The position numbers and the translations under genes were made by a program. Shown piece by piece: positions 22,769-33,056 of a stretch of DNA of 64,000 nucleotides (position 1 is the first letter of the stretch; each line of letters opens with the position of its first letter). Below the pieces are notes generated by a model. It did no database searches and had not been told where the DNA came from. It saw nothing but the letters and a program-made list of their open reading frames with translations. Source of the stretch: Gracilaria gracilis (lineage: Eukaryota; Rhodophyta; Florideophyceae; Gracilariales; Gracilariaceae); NCBI GenBank assembly GCA_030374805.1, contig JARGSG010000050.1, positions 186,001-250,000 of the forward strand, in the 5' to 3' direction.

Positions 22769-24371
22769 ATGGATGGCAGCTCAGATTTCAGTGAGCCAAA
22801 ATACCAGCCGATCAAAGATATTATTCCTACGACCGTGAGAGTTTTGAAGAAAAAAGTGGAAGGCGAAGAAATTCGTTGGCTGAAAGGAGATGTTCCAATA
22901 TTTCGGAACGACGAAGTTGTTGTGGGCAAGCCTATAATTGTCGAGGGACCAGCATTATCTTCAACAGATGGTCGAAGACCGCCCTTCGAAGCCTCAGAAT
23001 TTTTTAGACTTTTACACGTCGTTGGTGATTCTCGAATGGTACCTACACGACAAAAACTTGAGCATTGTTTGACATGAGAAGAACTTGATACAATGGTTGA
23101 GGACCCATAGACTGAATCTATTGCAACTTTATTTAACGACCCTAATTTCTGCCCAGAACGTGTTGACACACTTTCGGGAGGAGTAAACGCGAGCGACATA
23201 GCATCCATTTGTCCATCGAATCGGCCTCATCTTCGAGATGGAAGATGTCTAAAGCGAAAGTTTTCTGAATTGAAAAGCTTGTATGGGACAATAGTATCAA
23301 GATATGAAGCGTCTGGGCAAGGGGATCCCGAGGCCTTCCTCAAGTATGCGGAAGGTAAGTCCTATGTACTTTACGCGCATTGCTATTTAACTAAGTTTCC
23401 TATTTTACGTCCATTAGCAACACGTTCCCTAGAGTCTGATGCCCAAAAAAAAGAGGTTGTAGGTCTTGGAGTACACCCAGAAAGGCTTTCGACTGGCACA
23501 GTACATGAGCCTTATTATACACGGCAGAGGACAAGCAGCAGAGAGAAAAGTGTTGGTATTGACAGCTTTGGGACTGTTCTAGAGTGTGGTAAAATGCACA
23601 AAAAGGAGAGAGTCTGAAGCGGTCTTGAGACGGGAGCGGCGGTAGCGTACAGTCTTGTGACTGTAATGAATCTGAACGGAGAGAAGGGGCAGAAGCACGG
23701 GGCGGTCGAGGGGAGAGTGGACGATTGGTATCACCAGGCACGTCCAGGAACGTGCAGAAGGGTACGAACGGTCTGAGAAACCCAATAAGGGAGTAGCTGT
23801 GCGGTCTATCGTGAGTGCAAACTAACGAAGAAGACGTTCGGCAGAAGATGCTTGTCGTTTACGATTGGGGCCTCGGGAGATCCGAGCTACAACTAAGTAT
23901 CGGGTCTGGGCCCCCTACTGACTACTGTACGATCGGTCTGATTTGCATTGTCACCACCCAGCACCACATAACCTGTACACGTGTCTAACCTGTACGCTCA
24001 GCCAACCCGTCCGACACTCGATCACCAACTTGTACACGTGGCGGTGCCACTGCACCGGCCAACCGTGTACTACCCCTTTGTACGTGAACGGCCAATTGCA
24101 TACACTACACCCCAACTCGGGCCCACTTTACTACATAGAGCGGCAAGATAAAAAAGTCGCGAAGGAGCTAGAGGATGCAGAACGCGACAAAATCGTGTAT
24201 GAAACTTTGCAAGCTAGGGAGCGATGGAATACTGTAGCAATGACAGCAATTCAGAAGGAGAATGTAATGATGAAGGAGGCTACAGGAGAAGAAGAGAAGA
24301 AAGCCATCGAAAAAAGTCTGAAGAGATCCATAGATAGCTTGGCGAAGGGTCCGCCGTCGTCCTGGATTTGA
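22769..24371 (+). pseudogene. Unrecognised decayed gene
   Basis: One frame runs from the ATG at 22769 to 23617 with stops at 23075-23077 and about 23108. The amino-acid composition looks protein-like: LKKKVEGEEIRWLKGDVPIF, then a Lys/Glu-rich part and SRYEASGQGDPEAFLKYAEG. A second protein-like part in another frame ends at 24371 (about 24130-24371) with charged helical sequence such as AKELEDAERDKIVYETLQAR. The 500 bases between could be an insertion or intron. I do not recognise the family; it may be another transposon accessory gene. Confidence 0.35.
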
Positions 24372-24639
24372 TCCGTTTTCCGTACCGCCCCAAAGGTATC
24401 TAGTACCTAGATACACTGCAACACCTAAGGTACACAACACATCGCTTTCGCCTTCAAATTGTGCGATCGCTTTCTGACCGCTTCGGGGTGGACTGAGACC
24501 ATACTCACCGTCACAGTCATCCTCCTGGTCAGTGTGAGAAGATCTCTTTTTGCAGGCATTCTCGTTTCTCAATTCTATGCCCTAGCTTTATACTCCAGCA
24601 TTGGTCGCCATTTGTCGTGTGAAAGATTTTACATCTGTC

Positions 24640-25150
24640 CCAATCCTGAGGAATTGAATGCCTGGCATGGCCGTTGGCACGCATCTCATCATGATCTGGA
24701 GCGTCTACATGGCGAAGGTATGCGAGTCACACTGCTGTTCGCAATCCGTGCCCGGGTTGAGTTTGTTGGGCTTGAGCAGCACGCGTCTCAGAGACACGTC
24801 GTACTTTTTCAGCGCGCGGAAGGTGCATCTGCGCAAGTGCTCGGTGTAATAACCGGTCTGCCCGATGAAATGGTCATCGTCCAGCAGCCCTACCGGCTCG
24901 ATGATTGGTTCCAGCTTACTGGCCTGCGAGATCGCAGTACAGCGTGCCGTCGTCCGCGCTCTGGAACAGCGTCTTCTCGAACATGTTGGCGCCCGAAATG
25001 TACTGGCCAAGTCGACGGTGTACAGCAGGTCGTGTCAGTGGCGGCGGATGCGCTGGATGTTGTCCGGTCTCATGGTGTCCAGATCCTTGCTCGTGGTGCA
25101 GTTTGACTTGCGAATGGCAAAAATTCCCGAGGCGCGCGACGCGGTGTAGG
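24640..25150 (-). pseudogene. Class I fructose-bisphosphate aldolase fragment, internally deleted
   Basis: Reading the minus strand from about 25140: GIFAIRKSNCTTSKDLDTM matches the GILAxDESxxT start of class I aldolase, with Asp and Glu replaced by Arg and Lys. After a stop and a frameshift comes GQYISGANMFEKTLFQSADD (family GEYISGxILFxETLYQS). The sequence then jumps to LEPIIEPVGLLDDDH and RVLLKPNKLNPG, which carries the Schiff-base Lys position, and ends CVPTAMPGIQFL. About 100-120 residues of the barrel between these blocks are missing. Two stops and at least two frameshifts confirm that it is dead. Aldolase makes triose phosphates in glycolysis or the Calvin cycle; this copy cannot. Confidence 0.85.
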
Positions 25151-25205
25151 CCACCGGCGCGGATACCCGAGCCACGCGACGCAGTGTAGGCCACCGTGCG
25201 CGCTT
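25125..25205. repeat. 40-bp tandem duplication
   Basis: Two adjacent units of about 40 bp (25125-25164 and 25166-25205) share CCCGAG, GCGACGC and GTGTAGGCCACCG. It lies just upstream of the aldolase fossil's coding start and may have destroyed its leader. Confidence 0.55.
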
Positions 25206-25744
25206 GAGCTTGACCACGTACTGAATTTGGGACTCGAAAATCTTGCCTTGAAGGTCAGGGAGCTTGCGAGACGCAGCGCGGCCCGGCACGGTGAGGCACA
25301 CACGCGCAGACGGCACGAAGTCGGCGCAAGCGCGTCCCGACTCGAAGGAGACGTCGCGGCGTGCGGCAGCTTCAGTGGGTTGGGGGGGCAGACAGTCATC
25401 TCGGAGCGGAGCGCTCGGAAGAGCACAGTGGAAGCGGCATGGAGCAAAAGCGGCGCGGAGCTAGGCGAAGCAGAAGTCCATGCAGTGACGGCAGCCCATG
25501 GCGTAGGGAGCAGCCGATGAGGTGTGCGTGCGCGCGGCGGATTGGTATTGCTGCGCTGTGCGGCAGCCATCATCACAAACCACACCAGCGTTCCCACCGA
25601 TAGATTTTGAGGCCGCTTCGAAAAAAAGGAACTTTGCAGCAGGAACAGTCAGTGACGGTCAAACAATATCCCAGAACCGTTCCCGTCGGAGGGTTACAAA
25701 CAGCTAAAAATTCAAATCCCACAGAAACCCAGCATTTTGAATGT
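25206..25744. other. GC-rich spacer before the retrotransposon
   Basis: Several overlapping open frames on both strands are what GC-rich DNA gives by chance. A minus-strand Ala/Arg/Ser-rich reading could be the old leader of the aldolase, but I cannot support it. No other feature is seen. Confidence 0.4.
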
Positions 25745-25749
25745 GAGGT
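25745..25749. repeat. Target-site duplication, left (GAGGT)
   Basis: GAGGT directly precedes the 5' LTR and is repeated at 30697-30701 directly after the 3' LTR. Five bases is the usual integration footprint of Ty1/Copia integrases. Confidence 0.8.
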
Positions 25750-25991
25750 TGTTAGTGTCGTACAGATACGTACACTTCTGCTAACAGAAGTAGACTAGTG
25801 ACGGCTAGTTGTACGTCAGTAGTTAGCCCAAATGTCGGCTAGTATCCTTATTTAAAGGCACACCAAATAGCCCAGGAGCTCAAGGCGAGAGCTCCGGGCA
25901 GACTTCTGTGCCAATTGTATTGCTTGTGAACTATCCTACTCTACACTGCGCTACTATGAACTTCGATTCAATGTCCTCAGTTCAAGCCAAA
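25750..25991 (+). repeat. 5' LTR
   Basis: 242 bp, starting TGTTAG and ending GCCAAA. The 3' end is not the usual CA. A TATTTAAA box lies near 25853. The ATG of the gag frame (25956) is inside the LTR. A small hairpin (25774-25791) is conserved in the other LTR with compensating changes. Confidence 0.9.
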
Positions 25992-27090
25992 GTTATGGTC
26001 CCAGAGGAGGATCTCTCTCCAAGCAACATATTGGTTCCACCACGTCTTCGCCCTGATACCGATAAACTATTATGGCGCGAAGCCGTATTTCAATCGTCCG
26101 AAACGCTTCAGGCATGTGCAAACGGCGGCGACTCAAGAGCCAAAGAAGCTGCAGCGACGCTGGGCATGCGCCTTTATAGGTCTCTCGAATTCTCCAAGAA
26201 AGAACTTGTGAAGAAAGCAGTTAGAACTGGGGAGCTCGTTTTGACTCCCCCCGTTGAAAACAAATCAGTTAACCAAATTGATGTGGTTAGAAAATAGTCA
26301 ACCTTGTGGCAAAGTACTCCACCGTCGATCGTCTCCGACGTATCGTGCGCATGTACAAGGAGGTGACATGCTGCACGCGGAAGTCTGGAGAATCTATTTC
26401 GGCCTACATTGAACGCTTCTCCGGATCGGCCTTGTCTTATTTGAACCTTACCAAGTCGGATCAATACTCTAGCGACAGTCAGAACTTTGCAATTATACTG
26501 CTTTTGAATGCTAATCTGTCGTCCCAAACGTTCACGAATACATCACCAACCTCGTTATGTCGGCCAAAAACAAGGAATGTGAGGATACATCGGTTATCTT
26601 CCTCTGTATGACACGGGTCAACAAAGTGACGGAAGTGATGATAGCCGCAAAACAGGGAGCATTGATCGACAATATGGCCACCATGTGCGATGATTCTACT
26701 ACCGCGATAGAAGCCGCTATCCAGCAGCACGAGAAGTTCAACGACCGAGAATAAGTCTACTCGTGGATAGGGCTGCAGGATGCGATTTGCGCATTAGAAG
26801 AAGCGCGACTGGAAGAGAAGGGTCTAGAGGAGATCCAACCAGATAATCCCGCTCCTGCACAGTCCACCAAATCTGACCTTAACTCTAACCAGAGTACTAA
26901 GAAGAACAAGAAACACAGGCGTGACTTCGAACATAATAAGAACTCCACGGGACAGAATGACCTCCGCGACAACCAAGACGCTAATAAGAAAGAAAAGGCT
27001 GAAGCGAAAGAGGATCAAGAGCCTAAAAAGAAGTTTTTTAACCACAACAAACGTGGCCGTACAGACAAATTCCAGAAGGATAAGAAAAAG
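25956..27090 (+). pseudogene. Copia gag region, broken
   Basis: The frame starts at an ATG inside the 5' LTR and is open to 26297. It then continues in shifted frames (26306-26611 and 26557-26754, then about 26755-27090). The middle part (YKEVTCCTRKSGESISAYIE, with a hydrophobic helix following) has the look of the UBN2-type Copia capsid. The tail is Lys/Asn/Glu-rich and could bind nucleic acid. I see no CCHC zinc knuckle. At least two frameshifts and two stops are present. Confidence 0.7.
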
Positions 27091-27116
27091 GGTTTTTTTC
27101 AGTAAGGGATTCCGGT

Positions 27117-30100
27117 ATGCCCGATACCGATCCGAATCCTATACTGGACGAGGGAAGCCCAATATCCTCCGGTGGATTGGTCTCAGCTATGCTTTTAAGC
27201 GAAGCACTCGGTCTTAATTTTGAACCGGATAAACCAAGAGCTGTATACCGACGTGGATGGGGCCACAATTGTGTTAATTCCAAGAAGATCGCACCTACCT
27301 GGACTCTCTCTATTCAGGATATGAATAATCACACCGTGGACCTTACATTCGATCTGTTTGATGATGACTCTCCACTCACCATAGGATTGGACGTGAAACG
27401 GCATAGCGTAACTGACTTCTCTAAGGAGCCAGCTACGATCAAGATTAATCGATCAACAGACAAAGCTTCACGAGTCCTCGAAATATATATCAAGTCTGAC
27501 ACAATATATAATGCGAGGGCGCACGCCCTGATAGCGCCTACCACTGGAAACCTCCTGTCATCTGCCGCAAGGAACGCGAGACCAAGCACCTTGGTCAAAA
27601 GGTTGCACCGGCTCACACACGCTCATCCAGATGAGATTATCGCTTTGTGTGAGAGAGCCGGCAAATGCAATGAGGATATACGAAGGGAAGCGTATCTCAT
27701 ATCTGAGAATTGTCAGATCTGCGCGGAATCCGGATTACCCCTACCATGAAAAAAGATCTCCATAACGCACGTTAACCAAGCGTTTTACGTGGAGATCCAG
27801 ATGAATTACATGTTCTGCACCATTCGTGGCACGAAGCATTTGGTACTTCACATAGTGGATTGTGGTACAGGCTTCTCAGAGACCTCGATAGAAAACAATC
27901 GAGAAGCTCGAAGCGCTATATCCCTGATAGAAACCGAATGGCTCAACAGACACGGAACACCAAACGCAATATCCGCCGACGACGAATATAATTGCCGTGA
28001 GATAAGGAGATTCTTGTCGGGGCGCGACATCGAATTCAAGACGAGACCCGTACGGAGACATAACAAAACGGGGATCGTGGAAAGAAAGAATGGCGTAATT
28101 AAACGCGTGTTGGAAAGGTTGCAGAAAGAGAACAACCTTGGTTCTGACAGGACTATACTGTCTCGAGCAACATTCTTATCGAACTGTTTTACCGGCTCGA
28201 AAGCATTAAGCTCATTCGAATTGGCGAAGTGTTACGCTCCATCCATCCTTGGCGCTCCATGGCGACTCGTGACGGAAGAGCTAATGGACGCGAATACCCA
28301 ACAAGCAGCTACAAGGGCTCTCCAAAGAGCAATGAAAGCTCGCGACTATTCGAACATATCCGAATGGTCTACAAAGGCTTCAGATGAAGTACTCTTCTAC
28401 TTCAAAACCACCGCTAACAACGTTCCAGACGAATGGCGCTCTGCAGTGGTTGTGAAACCGCATAGACACTTCGTCGAAGTACGTCGTACTCCTGGAGGCC
28501 GCATATCAAAGATTGCTTACGAGACCATCAGGTTGCGACCGACCTCCGAACTCGCTCGAGAGCTTTCAGAAGGCTTAATGGAGGACTATATCGACCTCAC
28601 CCTCACTTCGGAATCCGACGAAGATCAAACCATGCAGAGCTCAGCATCACTGATGGCATCGAACACCACCCACAGGGAAAGAGTGTTCAAGGACATGGGA
28701 AACTACGCGAAAGAGTTGATACAGGAGCCAAAAATGAACGCCACACGTGACCTGCAATCTAAGGAGCAAGAAGTACTCAAGTGTTTGCAGGACGTGATAG
28801 GCTCTCGCCAAGTATCAGCTCGGGAAGTACAATTCGCCCCACCATGGATCCTGAAGAAAGCTGTTGCACAAGAGCGCAACGACAACTGGATACAGGCATA
28901 TGAGGAAGTAAGCGAAGAAGACGTACCGTTCGAAGCCAATGTCATATCATCGCATACCGTGTACAAAGTGAAAGAAGACGAGGACGGCGTTCTTAAGTTA
29001 AAAGCACGCATCGTCACACACGGCAACCGCGACGATGAAAAGGACGAAATCCGAAAGGATTGCTCGAATGCGGACATGATTATCGTTCGTCTCCTCATAA
29101 GTATGGCCTTGTGTATTGGATTCCCTTTTGGAGTCACCGACATAAAGGGGGCCTTTCTACAAAGTGGGTTAATCCAGAGGGAGATATACGTCCGACCAGC
29201 CCTGGAATTTAGGACGAAACGTCGTATTCTATGGAAGCTAACAAAACTTCCTTATGGAATCGTGGAGGCAGGTCGACAATGGGCGAAACGGATCGAATCG
29301 TGGATGAGAAGGAATGAAGAACTCGTGAGAGTAGAAGGGGTAAACCAACTATTCTTGAAAAGAAATGAATTGGGACACATTACCCTAGTAATCGCCAAGA
29401 TCGTCGATGATCTCCTCGTTGGTGGTACCGAAAATGTATATACGAGTTCATGCAGCGTCTTCAACAGGAATTCGAGGTTGGCAAGATTCGACTAGGAAAT
29501 AAGGTGACATTTGCAGAATGCGATATCCTACGAGATGAGGAAGGAAACATCACCGTGTAAATGATCCCGTATATGCAACGCCTCATTCCAATCGAATTAT
29601 CTCGTGCTCGAAAACGCGAACGAGAGACGTCAGTCACTAAGAACGAGATGAGCGCATACCGTGCACTCGCAGGTACGCTCATGTATCTTGGTTCGGCAGT
29701 CCTACCGCAGGTTTCTCTGGTAACGTCACGGGTGCAACAGGAGCTCGGGAACCTGAGGGTCAAGCACCTTGTTGACGAAAATGCAATGCTACAAGAGATT
29801 CTCGATCTGCACCCGAGGATCAAGTACATTCGTCCATTGGGAGTTTCAGGAGCTACGCTTGTCAGTCTGTCCGATGCCTCGCATGGATCCACCGAAACGG
29901 CATACGGACAGAGTGGAATCATATGTGGAATAAGATTCACTACAACTTTTGATGAAGAGCCCATTTTCCATCCGATCTACTGGTCTAGCACCAAGCAGAA
30001 ACGGGTCACGTACTCATCGTTTGGTGCGGAGATCTTGGCATGCTCGGAGGCAGAAGATCGTGGATGCGATATGAGAGAAACGCTGCGCTCTATCTTCCCT

Positions 30101-30397
30101 CACATTCGAACTCCCCATCACATTCTGGTAGATTCGAAAGCACTCTTCGATACCATAACCACCTTACACGAGTGCCGAGAATTTCGTTTAAGGAAGGTGG
30201 TTACAATAATACGAGATGCATTTGAATCTGGAGAGCTAGATATGATAACCTGGATACCAGGTACAATCAATCTTGCCGACGCACTGACGAAGAGAAGCAT
30301 TCGGCACTCTACGAATCTGAATGACAAGTTGGGACACGGGTTCTGGAACGTTGATCTTTCCAAAGGGACGAGCCATGACCACGAGTCGTGGCAGTAG
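27117..30397 (+). pseudogene. Copia pol: protease, integrase, reverse transcriptase, RNase H
   Basis: The frame at 27117-27749 holds a protease-like region and the integrase zinc-binding part (HRLTHAH, NCQIC). A stop at 27747 and the frame 27789-29495 follow. The integrase core reads HIVDCGTGF, then SADDEYN and GIVERKNGVIKR. The RT has VTDIKGAFLQS, WKLTKLPYGI and the active-site box KIVDDLLVGG. A frameshift near 29460 leads to 29561-30397 with the RNase H region (SLSDASHGS, YWSSTKQKRVTYSS, ILVDSKAL) and the Copia hallmark INLADALTKR. One copy, inactive. Confidence 0.93.
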
Positions 30398-30454
30398 AAC
30401 GACAAATAAGTTATGTTATATGTTGTTGAAGGAAACTAACCCGACGGGGGGGTG

Positions 30455-30696
30455 TGTTAGTGTCGTACAGATACGTAGACGTCTGCTAACAGACGTAGAC
30501 TAGTGTCGGCTAGTTGTACGTCAGTAGTTAGCCCAAATGTCGGCTAGTATCCTTATTTAAAGGCACACCAAATAGCCCAGGAGCTCAAGGCGAGAGCTCA
30601 GGGCAGACTTCTGTGCCAATCGTATTGCTTGTGAACTATCCTACTCTACACTGCGCTACTATGAACTTCGACTCAATGTCCTCAGTTCAAGCCAAA
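30455..30696 (+). repeat. 3' LTR
   Basis: 242 bp, about 97% identical to the 5' LTR. The hairpin at 30479-30496 keeps pairing through a T:A to G:C exchange relative to the 5' LTR. It is followed by GAGGT (30697-30701). Confidence 0.9.
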
Positions 30697-30701
30697 GAGG
30701 T

Positions 30702-31236
30702 AATTCGATTGAGACGGCAGTCTCCAATATCGGTTTCTTTCTCAGCGTGCCCGGCAGAACATCCATTGCAGCATTACGTATAACTGCGCAAATGGAAACT
30801 GTCACAGAGTAACTTAACCATTGTTACAACGCACATCGAGGGGAACAAGAAATCATAGCTCCAAATGAACTTTTAATGTAGACTCTCCCAAAGCGTTCAA
30901 CCACTAGCTAACATAGTACTCCTTTCATAACGCCTTCTTTTTCATAAGGGTTCGGATACACCTTTCAAACCTCCACCAACGAAGACAACTATATTAGAAC
31001 TCATCCTCAAGGCGTTGAATCTCTAAATTCGACAGTAGTGCCTTCACGAATAACCCATTGAACGCCACATTACTATCGGCCTCACAGGATCCATTTGCTA
31101 ATGCTTTCAAAGTTCTGTTGAGCCTTCGCACTTCTTTCGTCCACTCTGGCCCCTGAGCGGACCTCAATCAACTCCTGTCACCAATTAGTAGTTCTTGGAA
31201 GTGCTTCTCAATCTTCATGTGAAGGATTCCAAGACT
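30702..31236. other. No gene seen
   Basis: AT-rich spacer between the Copia element and the next transposon's minus-strand gene. It may contain that gene's 3' end or element terminus, which I could not place. Confidence 0.45.
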
Positions 31237-32704
31237 TTATACGCTGATAATACGTCTCTCTTCCGAACTGGATATCACAGATGGAAGCTGCGGCACTTGT
31301 TCGAATCCCGCGTCCTTCATGATTGGAATGTATATTGCAAATTGTGCGCGACATTTGCGACGTACGGCTTTCCACGCTGATATCCATGCAGTATCAAACT
31401 CTCCTTCAGTCTTGAAACTTCCTGAAAGAAGCAAATGCTCTGCCGCCCTACGTGTTGCTCGGTGTTCTTCACTCAAATCTTCATCATCAGAATCAATTTC
31501 CTTATTTCCTTTCCTGGTTTGAGACTCTCGATTGGCAATCTGAAGCACCAAAGTATCGGGTATATTCGCACGAAAAGCGCGAACCTTTTTCATGCAAAAG
31601 TGTATATTAGTTAGTTCCAATATGTTCTTCTTTGGGGTAATTGATTAGGGTCAAAATCGTACCATCTCGTTTCGCAAAGGTTCCAGTGCTCTACCGGTGG
31701 CAGCGGACAATAGGGAGTAAATTTTTTGCCCTGACTCGTTTTGCTTACCAGACTTAGTTATCCTTGACTTCAGGGATTTCTCTATCTCATTGTTTGAAGC
31801 AGTTTCATTGTGCACAAACTGGGCCGCTTCCAGTAACAGTTTGCTGGGATGCGATGAATTCCCATTCATTCCATCGTATATATCCCGGCCAAGAGCAGGA
31901 TCAAGCACCTCAATGGTGGCTCTTACTTTGACAAACATCTTTCTCTCAGTATGAGCAGTAGGAATGGTTAGTATGTTATATGAACCTTTTCTGTGTTAGA
32001 GATATCCGTAATAGAAGCCTCACCTCTGCCACTTTGCACTTCTGTCGTAGATTTTGTGCGGTACAATAATGCTAGAAGCGTGTAAGAAGATAATGTAGAA
32101 CCTTGAGTAACAGAAACGCACCTTGCACAAATCAAGGCCACTCTCGTTCCTTAATGGTGTCTTCTGCCCACAGCGAGGGACATCTCTGATTTGCATCAGC
32201 ACTTCCAATATATCCTCGTGCCTCTGTTTTGCGACTGAATCGTCAGAAGACCCTGCGGCTTGCATGTCCTTCCTACGAACTTCTCGTTGTATTTGAATTT
32301 CTGCAGTAACTAAATCCAGTTGTGACCTTAACCCTTCCAAGAAAGCGTTTCCCCTCCTCTGCTCTTCAATCATCTCCCAAATAGATGTAACCAGTGTTTC
32401 ATTCATTGCATTCGCTCTTCCTCTGGGAGGTTTGCTAATGCCTCCTGGGCTTGGCGGTGATGCCGAACGACTCCCACCAGCATTCCTTACTCCTGCAGAC
32501 CGAGCGCTGCTTGAAGTAATGCCCTGCTGCTGGACGGTCAGCAACCGATTCTCTGATTACGTCTGAACGGCTGCTGCTTGGTCTGGGTCTCGTGCCAACA
32601 CCCACGGCCGCACGGGCTCCATCCGCATCCCTGAAACCTGATGTGCGAAGACCACTTGGTCCTCCCTCGGTACCCGTGTTGGTAACGGTTCTGCGCAGAG
32701 GCAT
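31237..32704 (-). pseudogene. Transposon companion gene, spliced (element 2)
   Basis: Minus strand from the ATG at 32704. A basic Gly/Arg/Ser-rich N-terminus (frameshift near 32545) leads to a helical part ending LDLCK at 32122, where a GTGCGT donor follows. A possible 18-nt exon lies near 32030. Then come the block from 31938 (MFVKVRATIEVLDPALGRDI) and the block from about 31592 (VRAFRANIPDTLVLQI), joined through a GTACGA donor and an AAAAAG acceptor. The last block runs to 31237. The coding parts agree across the proposed introns. It diverges from the transposase frame at 33057, so it is probably the second gene of that element. No domain is recognised. Confidence 0.5.
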
Positions 32705-33056
32705 TTCGCAAAGAGATTAAGAAAAGTACGTACGTAAACGGTAGAGCTTTCTGCACACTTGATTTAGAGCTCCATATCTGGAAGAAAGAACGGAAGCAGA
32801 CCAACTTGAGAGATATAGATTTGAAGGAAAGTGGTCAAAGTGTATGTCACAGCTTGAGACATTTCAATGACTGCGCGCTTTTCTCGAGAATCCCCTTCAC
32901 TTTCGGTTCGCAGCATTCAGCGTGTGTAGTTATGGGTATAACGAAAACTGCTTGACAAAGTCTCATTCCTAAGGTAGTTTCACTTATATGACAGCGCGCG
33001 ATCTTACGCTGTTGCTGAGTTTGTCAAGCCGTTGTTCTTGCTGCAGACCCATAAAT
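32705..33056. promoter_or_regulatory. Shared upstream region of divergent transposon genes
   Basis: About 350 bp separate the two divergent starts (32704 minus, 33057 plus). This is the expected place for promoters of both genes, but I see no specific motif. Confidence 0.35.

Larger units (their letters stand above)
25750..30696 (+). mobile_element. Ty1/Copia LTR retrotransposon, structurally complete
   Basis: A 4947-bp element with two 242-bp LTRs, a GAGGT duplication on both sides, and gag, protease-region, integrase, reverse transcriptase and RNase H in the Copia order (integrase before RT). A G-rich tract (30445-30452) just before the 3' LTR can serve as the polypurine tract. LTRs differ at about seven of 242 positions, so the insertion is not brand new. 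Frameshifts and stops in gag and pol make this copy non-autonomous. Confidence 0.93.

Noticed and set aside
25990-26010. ATGGTCCCAGAGG as a tRNA primer-binding site
   Set aside because: It only loosely resembles the initiator-tRNA site and lies in coding sequence; not enough to call.
31285-31305. TTCGAATCCCGC resembling a tRNA T-loop
   Set aside because: The flanks do not pair as a T-stem and no acceptor or anticodon arm can be built; it lies in coding sequence on the minus strand.
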